Shown: positions 7,984 through 16,900 of the stretch, piece by piece
Layout: each line of letters starts with the position of its first letter
Numbering within the stretch: the first letter of the stretch is position 1
Assembly: GCF_033097365.1 (NCBI RefSeq)
Contig: NZ_AP028461.1
Coordinates: 4,030,001 to 4,094,000 of the forward strand
Direction of reading: 5' to 3'
Length of the DNA stretch: 64,000 nt
From: Actinoplanes sichuanensis
Lineage (GTDB): Bacteria > Actinomycetota > Actinomycetes > Mycobacteriales > Micromonosporaceae
Translations under genes and position numbers: made by a program
The notes under the pieces: model-generated
Database searches by the model: none
What the model was told of the DNA's origin: nothing
The model's input: the letters and a program-made list of their open reading frames with translations, nothing else

Positions 7984-9167
7984 GTCAGCACCGGCTTGCC
8001 GATCCAGCCGTCCTCGGCGCAGCCGGGCGGTATCGCGAAGACGGCCGACCCGATCGGGGTGATCCACTCGTTGAGCAGGTCCTTCTCGGCGAGGCGGCGT
8101 TGGATCGGGACGAACTGTTCGGCGATGTCGCGCTGGTAGGCGGCGAAGATCAGGCCGCTGTCCGGTACGCCGTTCGCGTCCGGGACACCGTCGTAGTTGT
8201 ACGGCCGTCGCAGGATCTTGAGTCTCGGGTCTTCGACGCGGGCCCGGGTGACGTGCGAGAAGTCCGGCATCTTCGGCAGCCCGAACTCGTCCAGCGCGGT
8301 GAAGTCGGGTTTGTCGTGTTCCCGGGTGCCGCTCAGTGGTGCGCCGGAGTCCATCCGTCGGCCGACGGCGTTCTCCTTGTCGGTGACCGACAGTTTGTCC
8401 CAGGTCTCCATCTCGGCGCGGACCCGGCGGACCACGAGCGTGGTGGAGCCGTCGGGGTTCCACACCGCCGGGTCGATCTCGGTGCCGCGCGGGTTGGCGG
8501 TGCCGTCGAGTTGGCCCATCACGTTGCGTTGGGTGTGTTCCGCGGCCTGCACGCCGGGGCTGCGGCGGAAGCCCTGTTGGACCCAGCGGACGGCGGCGAA
8601 CGGCCGGGCGTCCTTGATCAGCATGCGTTGGGTGTGTGCGACGGTGAGCGGGTCGTCGGCGCAGATCTGCAGCAGCAGGTCGCCGCCGGACCAGCGGTCC
8701 TGTAGCCGGTCGATGGTGAATCGGGGCAGGTCGGCGACCGGTGACGGCAGTCCGGCCGCCCGGTACAGGCCCGGCCCGAATCCGAAGGTGACGGTCAGTC
8801 GGGCCGGTAGCACGGCCAGGGTCGCGTCGGTGTCGCCGAGCGCCGGGGTGCCCTGGGTGAGGCGGGCGGCGTCGTCGGACAGCAGCCGCATCATCCGGCC
8901 CAGGGCGGCCCGGTCGGTGCCGCGGTGCAGGGTGAACGCCGTGAAGGAGGCGTGCGCGGGCGGGTCTTCGGCGATCCCGGCCTGGCGGGGTCCGTGGAAT
9001 GCGACGGTCGCGGTGCCGATCTGCGGTGTGTCGGCGACCGTGACCGCAACGGGTGCCGGCCCGTCGTTCATCGCGACCAGGCCGGCCCCGGCGGCGACGC
9101 CGAGACCGGCGGCCGAACCCCCGGTGAGCAGGCGGCGCCTGCTCACCGGGGAGAGCCGGGACGTCAC
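7980..9167 (-). CDS. efeB: DyP-type peroxidase / EfeB-like, Tat-exported
   Basis: 395 residues. The N-terminus SRRRLLTGGSAAGLG is a twin-arginine signal, so the haem enzyme would be folded before export. The DyP fingerprint GxxDG is present as GQLDGTANP, with the later HVTRARVEDPRLKILRRPYNYDG block carrying the proximal haem His and the conserved Arg. Such enzymes oxidise dyes or porphyrins with peroxide, and EfeB types pull iron from haem. The position between copC and the PCu(A)C gene is the usual actinobacterial arrangement, suggesting a role in metal or cytochrome oxidase supply. It overlaps both neighbours by 4 bases. Confidence 0.93.
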   Translation of the reverse strand: MTSRLSPVSRRRLLTGGSAAGLGVAAGAGLVAMNDGPAPVAVTVADTPQIGTATVAFHGPRQAGIAEDPPAHASFTAFTLHRGTDRAALGRMMRLLSDDAARLTQGTPALGDTDATLAVLPARLTVTFGFGPGLYRAAGLPSPVADLPRFTIDRLQDRWSGGDLLLQICADDPLTVAHTQRMLIKDARPFAAVRWVQQGFRRSPGVQAAEHTQRNVMGQLDGTANPRGTEIDPAVWNPDGSTTLVVRRVRAEMETWDKLSVTDKENAVGRRMDSGAPLSGTREHDKPDFTALDEFGLPKMPDFSHVTRARVEDPRLKILRRPYNYDGVPDANGVPDSGLIFAAYQRDIAEQFVPIQRRLAEKDLLNEWITPIGSAVFAIPPGCAEDGWIGKPVLT

Positions 9168-9751
9168 GAGTCGCTGCTCGCCATCGGCATGCCGGACGGC
9201 GAACCGTGGCCCGGGGCGTAGCTCTCCTCGGCGCCCGCGAACGGTTTGGCGATGGCGGTGAACGCCATGGTCGTACCGTCGGAGATCTTGAGGGTGAAGG
9301 TCAGTTCGTCGCCGGCTTTGATCTCCTGCGCCGGGTTCATCAGCATCAGGTGGTCGCCGCCGGGTGCGAGTTCGTGGGTGCCGCCGGCTTTGATCACGAA
9401 GCCGCCCTCCTTGGGCTGCATGACCATCTTGCCGTCCTTCATGGCCATCTCGTGCAGTTCCATCGGTGAGGCGGGCGACTCGACGGCGGTGATGGTGATG
9501 TCGGCGGCGGTGCCGTTGACCAGTGTCCCGAACGCGGCGGTCATCTCACCCGCGGCGGAGGCCTTCACCCACGGGTCCTTGATCGTCAGTGCCGCGGCCG
9601 TGGTGGCCGAGGGCGCCGGGCTCGTACCGCCGCCGCTGTTCGTCTCGTCTTTGCCGCCGCAACCGGCCAGGGTGCCCGCGGTGAGGAGGCCGGCCAGCAC
9701 CGCCGTCGCGACGGTGCGCCGCCGGGAGCCGGAGAGGAAGGTGAGTCGCAT
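9164..9751 (-). CDS. PCu(A)C copper chaperone lipoprotein
   Basis: 195 residues. A lipobox (LAGC, about residues 28-31) follows a short hydrophobic signal, so it is a lipoprotein on the outer face of the membrane. The PCu(A)C copper motif H-x-M...M...H-x-M is seen as LHEMAMKDGKMVM and later GGDHLMLMN. Family members deliver Cu(I) to the CuA or CuB site of cytochrome oxidase. The stop overlaps the start of the peroxidase gene (9164-9167). Confidence 0.92.
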   Translation of the reverse strand: MRLTFLSGSRRRTVATAVLAGLLTAGTLAGCGGKDETNSGGGTSPAPSATTAAALTIKDPWVKASAAGEMTAAFGTLVNGTAADITITAVESPASPMELHEMAMKDGKMVMQPKEGGFVIKAGGTHELAPGGDHLMLMNPAQEIKAGDELTFTLKISDGTTMAFTAIAKPFAGAEESYAPGHGSPSGMPMASSDS

Positions 9752-9779
9752 GATGCCCGTTTCGTTGAGGGGTGGTTGC

Positions 9780-11789
9780 TCATTGGTGCGGGGTTCGGGC
9801 CGGTTCGGTTCCCGGCGAGGGTGGAGAATCTTTCGCGGCGGCGGCCAGGAAGGCGTTGTAGCGGGCCAGGTCGTCGTCGGTGCCGTCGTGCTCGGCGCGG
9901 TCGGCGGCCCGGTCCAGGCGGGCCTGTTCGCGTTCGTCGGAGCGGATCCACTGACGGACCAGGATCAGCATGACCAGTACCGCCGGGAGTTCACCGAACG
10001 CCCAGGCCAGGCTCGCGCCGAGTCGCTGGTCGGCGAGCAGCGGCTCGGCCCAGGGCGGATGCACGGCGGTGTACCAGTCGACGGCGATGACGGTGGTCGA
10101 CTGCAGCAGCACGAACCCGAAGAACGCGTGCGCGACCATCGCCAGCAGGTGCACGACGGTCAGCATCGCCGGGTGGATCCGGCGGCGGCCGGGGTCGACG
10201 CCGATCAGCACCCAGAACAGCAGGTATCCGGCGAACACGAAGTGCACCAGCATCGCCAGGTGGCCCAGGTGGTAACGCATCAGCGTGCCGGGCAGGTCGC
10301 TGAGGTACAGGCCGAACAGGCTGGTCACGTAGATCGCGAGTGCCACCAGTGGATGGCTCAGCAGGCGGGCGGGGCGGCTGTGCAGGAGCAGCAGCAGCCA
10401 TTCGCGGGCGCCGCGGACCTGCGGGTCGGCCGGGCGGCGCAGTGTCCGCAGGGCGAGGGTGATCGGGGCGCCGCCGACCAGCAGGATCGGCACCGCCATC
10501 GACAGGATCATGTGCTGCACCATGTGCACGCTGAACAGCACATAGGCGTAGCGGGCCACGCCCAGGCCGGTGACCGCGGCCAGCAGCAGCATCCCGCCGA
10601 CCCAGGAGAGCGTGCGGCCGACCGGCCAGCCGTGCCCGGCCCTTCGCATCCGGCGCACGCCCGCCAGGTAGGCGAGGATGCCCACCGCGACCACGGTCAG
10701 GAAGAACATGTCCGGCAGCGGGTCGCCGAGCAGCCGGGCGGCGGCCGGCGGGGCCGGCATGTCGAAGCCGAGCAGTTCCACCAGCGGGTCCGGGCCGTCC
10801 GGCTCCTGCGGCACCGGCGTGGGGCTGCGCGACAACGCCACCGCGAGCCCGGCCGCCGCGGCGAGAACGATCAGCTCACCGGCTGCCAGCCGAAGAAACG
10901 CCCCAGGTGATCCGGCACGCAGCGCCGGCAGGGTGCGGCTGCGATGTCCGGCACCGATCACCCCGACGATCACCAACGCCACGACCTTCAGCTGTACGAG
11001 TGACCCGTACCGTGAATCGAACAAGGCGGTGAGGCCGCCGAGACGAACCGCCGCACCGGCCACGCCGCTGATCGCGGTGGCCGCGAAACACGCCAGCGCG
11101 AGCCGGCTGTAGCGGGCGGCGGTGTCGGCGAACCGCCGATGCCGGCGCACCAGCAGCAGGCCCGCCAGTCCGCCGGTCCAGAGTGACGCGGCCAGGATGT
11201 GCAGGGCGAGGCCGGTCACCGCGACCTGATGGTTCCCGGCGCCGGCGGCGTGCCCGGTGAACGCGGGAGGCAGCAGCGCGACCATCGCCACGACGGCGGT
11301 GCCGGCGGCCAGGCCGCGGGAGACCCCGCCGCGGCTGAGGGCGGCGACCGTGAGGGCCAGGCCGGCCTGCAGCAGCAGTGCCCGGCCCTGGTCGATCGAC
11401 AGTGCGAAGCTGAGGACCGTCTGGTAGCCGAGTCGGTCGACGGGCAGGCCGAGCACGTCCGAGACGGTCAGGACGATCAGGGCGGTCGCGGTGAAGGCCC
11501 AGGCCAGGGCGAGGATCGTGGTGCGGCGCAGCAGTAGCCAGCCGTGGGCGGCCACACTGTCGCCGTCGCCGGGCAGCAGGAACGCCGCGGTCAGGGTGAG
11601 GCCGGCGGTCAGGGCCCCGAGCAGGTTCGCGAGGGTGCGCGCGCCCGGCAGCATCCAGGTGGTCAGCGGTCCGGGGTTCGGCAGGCCCGGCAGGACGGTG
11701 TCGTCGATCGCGCCGCCGAACCGCAGCGCGGCGATCAGGACGAGCGTCGTGGTCGCGGCGGCGGCCAGGGTCGTCAGGGTGTTTCGCAC
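9780..11789 (-). CDS. CopD / CtaG (caa3 assembly) fusion membrane protein
   Basis: 669 residues, first gene of the copper operon. The N-terminal half has about eight membrane helices and matches the CopD copper-import domain (GLALHILAASLWTGGLAGLLLVRR). The C-terminal half matches CtaG/DUF2140-like cytochrome oxidase assembly proteins, with histidine-rich helices (FSVHMVQHMILSM, YHLGHLAMLVHFVFAGYLLFW, VVHLLAMVAHAFFGF). GTG 11789 is chosen; it lies about one base from the expected transcription start of the ECF-like promoter, so the mRNA may be leaderless. Predicted to bring copper across the membrane and support haem-copper oxidase assembly. Confidence 0.9.
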   Translation of the reverse strand: MRNTLTTLAAAATTTLVLIAALRFGGAIDDTVLPGLPNPGPLTTWMLPGARTLANLLGALTAGLTLTAAFLLPGDGDSVAAHGWLLLRRTTILALAWAFTATALIVLTVSDVLGLPVDRLGYQTVLSFALSIDQGRALLLQAGLALTVAALSRGGVSRGLAAGTAVVAMVALLPPAFTGHAAGAGNHQVAVTGLALHILAASLWTGGLAGLLLVRRHRRFADTAARYSRLALACFAATAISGVAGAAVRLGGLTALFDSRYGSLVQLKVVALVIVGVIGAGHRSRTLPALRAGSPGAFLRLAAGELIVLAAAAGLAVALSRSPTPVPQEPDGPDPLVELLGFDMPAPPAAARLLGDPLPDMFFLTVVAVGILAYLAGVRRMRRAGHGWPVGRTLSWVGGMLLLAAVTGLGVARYAYVLFSVHMVQHMILSMAVPILLVGGAPITLALRTLRRPADPQVRGAREWLLLLLHSRPARLLSHPLVALAIYVTSLFGLYLSDLPGTLMRYHLGHLAMLVHFVFAGYLLFWVLIGVDPGRRRIHPAMLTVVHLLAMVAHAFFGFVLLQSTTVIAVDWYTAVHPPWAEPLLADQRLGASLAWAFGELPAVLVMLILVRQWIRSDEREQARLDRAADRAEHDGTDDDLARYNAFLAAAAKDSPPSPGTEPARTPHQ

Positions 11790-11797
11790 ATGATCAT

Positions 11798-11855
11798 CAG
11801 TCGGTCGTCGCCTTGTCGTGGTTCCCGGGAACCACGAGAAGCGACGCGACGACTG
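11798..11855. promoter_or_regulatory. Mirror-image divergent ECF-type promoters around a perfect palindrome
   Basis: A perfect 22-base palindrome (11816-11837, left half TCGTGGTTCCC) lies between the copper operon and the ECF sigma gene. Each half carries an ECF -35 (GGAAC) reading outward: 11828-11832 on plus, 11825-11821 on minus. Both are followed after exactly 17 bases by CGACTG (plus 11850-11855; minus 11803-11798). This looks like two equivalent promoters for the sigma factor encoded at 11907, giving joint autoregulation. Confidence 0.7.
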
Positions 11856-11906
11856 TAACGGTGTGTATGCCACAGTGCCGCCGGCCCGGCGGATCGAAGC
11901 CGCAGT

Positions 11907-12488
11907 GTGACGGCGGAGCAGGAGTCCGAGCCCGTCGATGTCCTGGCGGCCCTGGTCGAGGACGCGGTGCGGGGTGACGGCCGGGCGATCACCGCCCTGG
12001 TCCGCGCCACGCAGCGTGATCTGATGCGTTTCCTGGGCACGCTGGTGCCGGCCGCCGAGGTGGAGGACCTGACGCAGGAGACGTTCATCCGGATGGTGCG
12101 GTCGCTGCCCGGTTTCGCCGGCCGGTCCACGGTGCGTACCTGGCTGTTCGCCATCGCCCGCCGGGTCGCGGCCGACCACACCAGGACCACGTCGCGGCGT
12201 CCGCGGGCGGCGGCGCTGCCGGATTGGCAGGCCACCGCGGAGTCGGTGGTCTGGCCGGGCGGGTCACGTTTCGAGGAGCAGCAGGCGCTCACCGCCCTGA
12301 TCGGCGGTCTGTCGACGGACCGCCGGGACGCGTTCGTGCTCACCCAGATCGCGGGCCTGTCCTACGCGGAGGCGGCGGAGGTGATCGGCTGCCCGATCGG
12401 CACGGTCCGCTCCCGGGTGGCCCGGGCCCGCGACGACCTGCTCACCGCCATGCGCGACGAGCAGCCCCCGACCCGGGCGACCGGGTGA
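11907..12488 (+). CDS. ECF-family RNA polymerase sigma factor
   Basis: 193 residues from GTG 11907. Region 2 covers about residues 30-95 (DLMRFLGTLVP, then EDLTQETFIRMVRSLPGF and RTWLFAIARRVAADHTR). Region 4 covers about 125-185 (LSTDRRDAFVLTQIAGLSYAEAAEVIGCPIGTVRSRVARARDDLL). No anti-sigma gene is adjacent. It is divergent from the copper operon and shares a palindromic promoter region with it, so it is the likely activator of that operon and of itself. Confidence 0.93.
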   Translation: MTAEQESEPVDVLAALVEDAVRGDGRAITALVRATQRDLMRFLGTLVPAAEVEDLTQETFIRMVRSLPGFAGRSTVRTWLFAIARRVAADHTRTTSRRPRAAALPDWQATAESVVWPGGSRFEEQQALTALIGGLSTDRRDAFVLTQIAGLSYAEAAEVIGCPIGTVRSRVARARDDLLTAMRDEQPPTRATG

Positions 12489-12508
12489 CCGCGCCGGCAC
12501 CTGGGCGG

Positions 12509-13375
12509 TCACCCGGAGAACCCGTCGGGTAGGAGCCGGTTCAGCGCGTGTACGGCCCGGTACTGAAGTGCCTTGACGGCGCCCTCGTTCGTGCCCATGG
12601 CCTGGGCGGTCTCGGCCACCGAGAAGCCCTGCAGGAACCGGAGCACGATGCACTCCTGCTGTTGCGGGTCGAGCTGTCTGACCGCGGTGAGCAGGGCGAC
12701 GTCGTGCGGCTCCCGCACGTCGCCGGTGGTCGTCTCGAGGCGGTGGCGGCCGGACTCGACGTGGTCGGCGACCAGGTTGCGGGCGATGGTGACGAGCCAG
12801 GCGCCCAGGTCGCGGCCCTGCCAGGTGAAGCTCCCGATGCGCTGCAGAGCGCGCAGGAAGGTGTCCGAGGTGAGGTCCTCGGCGAGCCGGCGGTCACCGA
12901 CCCGGAAGTAGACGAACCGGAAGACGGTGTCCACATACCGGTCGTAGATCAGCCCGAACGCCTGCGCCTCACCGGCCTGAGCCCGCTCGACCAGCGCCCA
13001 CACCTCGGCCGCCGTGTCGCCGTACCCTCGATCGTCGGGCCCGGAATCCACCAGAACCGGCGGCATCGCCCCTGGCGCCAGGACGCCGGTGGTGTAGCCG
13101 ACGATGTCGCTGTCGACGGTGCGGACGCATCCGGCCCTGCTGCGGATCTGCTCGATGTCGTCGGCTGTCGCCGCTTCGGGAGCCTGTGGGTCGACCGTCA
13201 GTGAGCCCCGGTTCAGCCAGGTCTCGAACTCGTCGAGATCGACCTGTTCGGCCGCTCTGCCGGATCGCTGACCGGCGGTCGGCTGGGTCGGCGGCCGGAA
13301 ACCGGATCCGGCGCGCCGGACCGGGCGGGCGGTGTTGTCACCGGGGATGTTCAGACCGGACCTGATCGTCTTCAT
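12509..13375 (-). CDS. ECF-like sigma factor with long N-terminal extension
   Basis: 288 residues. The first 120 residues are a low-complexity, charged extension not found in ordinary ECF factors. Region 2 follows (AFGLIYDRYVDTVFRFVYFRVGDRRLAEDLTSDTFLRAL) and region 4 lies at the end (LDPQQQECIVLRFLQGFSVAETAQAMGTNEGAVKALQYRAVHALNRLL). ATG 13375 overlaps the stop of the next gene upstream (ATGA, 13372-13375), so the two sigma-like genes are translationally coupled. It converges on the copper-linked sigma gene with only 20 bases between stops. Confidence 0.88.
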   Translation of the reverse strand: MKTIRSGLNIPGDNTARPVRRAGSGFRPPTQPTAGQRSGRAAEQVDLDEFETWLNRGSLTVDPQAPEAATADDIEQIRSRAGCVRTVDSDIVGYTTGVLAPGAMPPVLVDSGPDDRGYGDTAAEVWALVERAQAGEAQAFGLIYDRYVDTVFRFVYFRVGDRRLAEDLTSDTFLRALQRIGSFTWQGRDLGAWLVTIARNLVADHVESGRHRLETTTGDVREPHDVALLTAVRQLDPQQQECIVLRFLQGFSVAETAQAMGTNEGAVKALQYRAVHALNRLLPDGFSG

Positions 13376-14067
13376 TTGTCCGCCTCTCCGAACGCGCTGA
13401 GCTGCTGCCTGCCGCGATAGATCAAGCCCTCGACCGCTCGGGGGGTGAGATTCATCTGGGTGGCGATCTCCGCGTGGGAGAATCCGTTGGCCTTGGCGAG
13501 CAGTGCCCGGCGCTGCTCCGGTGCGATGCCGTCGAGGAGCCGGTTCATCTCGTCGGCGGCGGCGACCGCCTCCTCCGGGCCCGGGACCGAGGGGATCGCG
13601 GTGTCCTCGCTCAGTTCGGTGTGGTGGCGCTTCTTCTGCTCCCGCAGCAGAGTGCGGAACTCGTTCGGGAACGCGGAGATACACAGCCCCAGGAAGAAGC
13701 TGCTCATGGTGGCACCGCCCGCCGGTGACCAGCCTCGGCCTTCGCGTGCCGCTTTCACGAAATGCTGCACGGCCGTGGACACCGATCGGAAGGCGAGGTC
13801 TTCCTGATCCTGGGGGAGCCAGGGGTCCGGTCTGCTCAATCTGATCATCGCATTGCGCTCCCGGCACCAGGTGAAGATCTTGCCGCTGCTCATCGCCGAC
13901 CGCATGATCGGAAGGGCGTGCCGGATCAGTCGGTCGATGAGCTCGTCCCAAGGCAGGCCGCGGAAATTCGCCAGTTCGACCTCCTCCCAATTAACGGTGT
14001 CCCAGGCCAGTTGCTCGGCGTCCACCGTCGGCTTCTCGGAGTCGCCGCCGTCATTGGTGGCCCCCAT
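13372..14067 (-). CDS. Sigma-70-like protein with C-terminal region 4
   Basis: 231 residues from ATG 14067, with GGAGGA (14071-14076) immediately upstream. The C-terminus is a clear region 4 helix-turn-helix (IAPEQRRALLAKANGFSHAEIATQMNLTPRAVEGLIYRGRQQL). The N-terminal part (VELANFRGLPWDELIDRLIRHALPIMRSAMSSGKIFTWCRER) is a divergent region 2. It is coupled to the long ECF-like factor downstream. It may act as a sigma factor itself or control its partner. Confidence 0.75.
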   Translation of the reverse strand: MGATNDGGDSEKPTVDAEQLAWDTVNWEEVELANFRGLPWDELIDRLIRHALPIMRSAMSSGKIFTWCRERNAMIRLSRPDPWLPQDQEDLAFRSVSTAVQHFVKAAREGRGWSPAGGATMSSFFLGLCISAFPNEFRTLLREQKKRHHTELSEDTAIPSVPGPEEAVAAADEMNRLLDGIAPEQRRALLAKANGFSHAEIATQMNLTPRAVEGLIYRGRQQLSAFGEADK

Positions 14068-14236
14068 CCGTCCTCCCCATTCGTGACCTCCCGGTTGTCG
14101 TGCGCAGGTTCTCTGTCCCGGGCATCGGCGAATCCCACGCGGATCACCGAAAGTCACTCCTTCGAGATCCTGGCGTGGGTTGAGCGCCGCTCGAACACAA
14201 CAAGTGCGACGGACATGCTCATCGAGAGAACGGAAA

Positions 14237-14434
14237 ATGATGCGGAATCACGTTTTTGAGAGCCTCGTGGCCTACGGCTTCGCCACCGTTTTCGCGGTCG
14301 TCGTCGGGCTGATCGTCGCGATCGTCCTGTGGGTCGACGATCGCCGGATCTCCAACGTGGTGCTCAGCGCGGGCGCCGCCGTCGGCGCGGTCCTGACCCT
14401 GGCGACGGCGGTGCTGGACCAGATCGTCGCCTGA
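14237..14434 (+). CDS. Small two-helix membrane protein
   Basis: 65 residues starting at the first of two adjacent ATGs (14237, 14240). Two membrane segments are plain: ATVFAVVVGLIVAIVLWV and VVLSAGAAVGAVLTLATAVL, joined by a short charged loop DDRRISN. Divergent from the sigma pair. Function unknown. Confidence 0.6.
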   Translation: MMRNHVFESLVAYGFATVFAVVVGLIVAIVLWVDDRRISNVVLSAGAAVGAVLTLATAVLDQIVA

Positions 14435-14484
14435 CACGCGGGGGTCGCGCCCTCGCGTTGCGGTCGTCGGCCCGGCCGGGATGG

Positions 14485-15213
14485 TCAGGCCGGCGGCACC
14501 CGGCGCCAGCGTTGGCTGAGCCGGTACGCGAGGGCGCGGGAGCCGTGGATGAGCCCGGTCGGATGCAGGTCGGCGGCGGCGTTGTGGACCGGGTTGAACG
14601 CGAGCGTCGCGTCGGCCGCCGGCGACAGTGGACGGCCGACGGTGAGCCGGCCGAAGGGGCGGTCCACCCGGCCGGACCTGACGTGCAGCGTGATGTCGGC
14701 GCCGCGGCGGGCCGCGGTGGTGAGCCCGGCCAGGGTGCGGCCCAGCGGCCGGTCTCCCGCGGTGGGCTCGGCACCGAGGTGGACCTGGTGGCCGTCGCCG
14801 GCGCGGTAGGCGGTGATCGAGCCGTACCGACTGTCGAAGGTCCTCCGGGGTATCGGGAGGTGCCGGGTGAGGCGACCGCGGCCGGTGGTGGACAGCAGGA
14901 TGTCGGCGGTCGAGGTTCGGACGGCCAGGCCGAGGATGTCCGGGCGGTCGCCGCGGGTACCGACGCCTTTGGAGAGTCGCACCGTCACCGGATGGCGGCC
15001 CGGCCGGTCGGTGAGGGTAGACCCGGCCGGTGGGTCGGCGCCCCAGATCTCCAGCTCGCCGGTGAACGACCGTCCGGCCGGATGCAGTGACCGGCGGTGA
15101 CGCGATCGGACGACGCGGACGCCGAGCCCGAGCCCGGCGGCGACCAGCAGGAGGCGGGCGGCTCTCATGATCGCGGGCAGACCGGTGAACGTCACGTCGG
15201 CGCTGGTCGTCAT
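14485..15213 (-). CDS. Catalase-like (haem fold) protein, membrane-anchored, function uncertain
   Basis: 242 residues. An N-terminal hydrophobic stretch (RAARLLLVAAGLGLGVRVV) may anchor it. The middle has a catalase-like pattern (TVRLSKGVGTRGDRPDILGLAVR), reminiscent of the beta-barrel strand and Arg-rich loop of small haem catalase-like proteins, but I do not see the distal His-Asn pair with certainty. An internal ATG at 15168 would remove the first 15 residues. It lies 9 bases after the CheB-like gene and is probably co-transcribed with it. Confidence 0.55.
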   Translation of the reverse strand: MTTSADVTFTGLPAIMRAARLLLVAAGLGLGVRVVRSRHRRSLHPAGRSFTGELEIWGADPPAGSTLTDRPGRHPVTVRLSKGVGTRGDRPDILGLAVRTSTADILLSTTGRGRLTRHLPIPRRTFDSRYGSITAYRAGDGHQVHLGAEPTAGDRPLGRTLAGLTTAARRGADITLHVRSGRVDRPFGRLTVGRPLSPAADATLAFNPVHNAAADLHPTGLIHGSRALAYRLSQRWRRVPPA

Positions 15214-15222
15214 GTGGGGCGG

Positions 15223-16236
15223 CTACCCGCCGGCGGGGCGGCGAAACGCGACTGTCCGGGCAGCGCTCGGCGGCGGGTGCACGTATTCGCGCAGCCCGTC
15301 GGCCGCGCGGGCGGCGCGTCCGGCTTCGGTCCGGAAGTCGTCGGCCGCGGTGGGGTCGCCTGCCGTCTGCGCCTGCTCCACCAGTTCCTCCAGGATCATG
15401 ACCTTCTCCTGCAGAGCGCTGACGGCGGTCCAGACCGCCGCCTCGATGCTGTCGTCGCGGACGGCCGACAGCGACTGCGGCGAGTAGGAGTGGCCGACGT
15501 GGCAGACGTAGTGGGCGGCGCGGCCGGTGCGTACCGCGTACATGCCGCCCGAGCATTCCGGGCAGCCGAGCACGACGGGTGGTCCGCGATCGGGAGTGTT
15601 CGAGGTGCCGTACGCGAGCATGTCGGTCTCCCAGACCAGTGGTGTCGGCGGCCCTGCCCCGGCGGTGATCGGCTTTCCGGCCACCTCCACGATCGCGTCG
15701 GCGAGGTCGATCGCGGGCAACGTCGCCGCGTCCGGGACGACGCGCAGCGCGGCGGTCGGCATGCCGGGGAAGCGCGCTTCGGTCGGGTCCTGCACCAGGG
15801 CGATCCCGCCGGTCGCGGTGATCGCGGCCAGGCCGGCGGCTCCGTCGTCGAGGCTGCCGGACAGGATCACGCCGACCAGCCGCGGCCCGCACCACCGGGC
15901 CGCCGATCGGAACAGGGCGTCCACGGCCGGGCGGACCCGGTTCTGTCGTGGGCCGTCGCTGAGCCGGATCACGTCGTCGTCGACGAGCAGGTGCCGGTCG
16001 GGCACCGCCACGTGGACGCGGCCCGGTTCCAGGCGGGTGCCGTCGACGGCCGGCAGTACCGGCAGGGCACAGGACCTGGCCAGGCTGTCGGCCAGGGTGG
16101 ACCGTGCCCCGGGGGCCACGTGCAGCACCACCAGCACGACGGCCGGCAGGTCGGACGGCAGCCGCGCCAGCGTCTGCGCCAGCGGTTTGTGAGAGCCCGC
16201 CGAACCGCCGATCACGACCACATCGCGACGCGTCAT
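15223..16236 (-). CDS. CheB-type methylesterase domain with C-terminal zinc-ribbon-like module
   Basis: 337 residues without a receiver domain. The CheB esterase fold is clear: nucleophile Ser12 in IGGSAGS, His in VLHVAPG, Asp in SGSLDDGAAGL. The C-terminus has CPECSGGMYAV...YVCHVGHSYSPQSL, a Cys-Cys-Cys-His module found in stand-alone CheB-like proteins of non-chemotactic bacteria, then a helical tail. No chemoreceptor or CheR gene is beside it, so it probably serves signalling other than flagellar chemotaxis. Likely first gene of a two-gene operon. Confidence 0.87.
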   Translation of the reverse strand: MTRRDVVVIGGSAGSHKPLAQTLARLPSDLPAVVLVVLHVAPGARSTLADSLARSCALPVLPAVDGTRLEPGRVHVAVPDRHLLVDDDVIRLSDGPRQNRVRPAVDALFRSAARWCGPRLVGVILSGSLDDGAAGLAAITATGGIALVQDPTEARFPGMPTAALRVVPDAATLPAIDLADAIVEVAGKPITAGAGPPTPLVWETDMLAYGTSNTPDRGPPVVLGCPECSGGMYAVRTGRAAHYVCHVGHSYSPQSLSAVRDDSIEAAVWTAVSALQEKVMILEELVEQAQTAGDPTAADDFRTEAGRAARAADGLREYVHPPPSAARTVAFRRPAGG

Positions 16237-16630
16237 CGCCGTCCGCCCTCCTCGGTGGTCGGGCGGCATTCCCGCGCGGAGATCCGGTAAACACCCCGAA
16301 CGGGTCACCTCCCGGGAACGACTCGCTCGATGGCCGCACACGATGAAGGCCCCGCCTGGGGGGCTGGGGCCGTCATCGGTCTCGGCCGGGCACGGGGATC
16401 TCAGCCGCACGAACCCGATCGGTGTCGATACCGCAACGGTGCCCCGGTCGGCGTCCGTGCCATCACACCGGCTGTGCGGTTTTCGCGCGGCGAACTCAGG
16501 CGCTCACGTCCGCCGGTACGGCCGTACGACGCGAAGCTGCTGCGGCATTGGCGGCTGGTGTCGGTGATGGCCGACCGCGAGGCGTACGTTGGAGAGGCAA
16601 GACGCCGACACCGAGGTACTGACCGGCGGC
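16237..16630. other. Intergenic, no gene supported
   Basis: Nearly 400 bases upstream of the CheB-like gene. Frames here change often and read as arginine-rich shadow sequence. It presumably holds the CheB promoter; no clear motif was seen. Confidence 0.4.
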
Positions 16631-16868
16631 ATGCTCGACGCGGACCTCGGCGTCCTCTTCCACGAGTTTCTGGCTGCGCTCGCCGCCCGATGGACGGCCG
16701 TTGGCCGGGCGGGACGTCAAGCTGCTCACCATCACCGGCTTCGACCACGTCAACATGAAGGACGCCGCCGACCGGTTGGGCATGAGCCTGGAGACCGCCT
16801 ACAAGCAACGCCAGCGCGCCAAGGTCCGTTTCGTGAAGTACCTCGCCGCCCGACCGGGAACCCGATGA
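16631..16868 (+). pseudogene. Frameshifted sigma-region-4 / HTH protein remnant
   Basis: Frame one reads MLDADLGVLFHEFLAALAARW from ATG 16631. After about 16700 the sense continues in another frame: PLAGRDVKLLTITGFD, then MKDAADRLGMSLETAYKQRQRA up to the stop at 16868. The second part is a helix-turn-helix like sigma region 4. One indel near 16700 would join them. Either a decayed gene or a sequencing error. Confidence 0.45.
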
Positions 16869-16900
16869 GAAACCGGCCGGTGGAGCTCTTAGGAAGTAGG

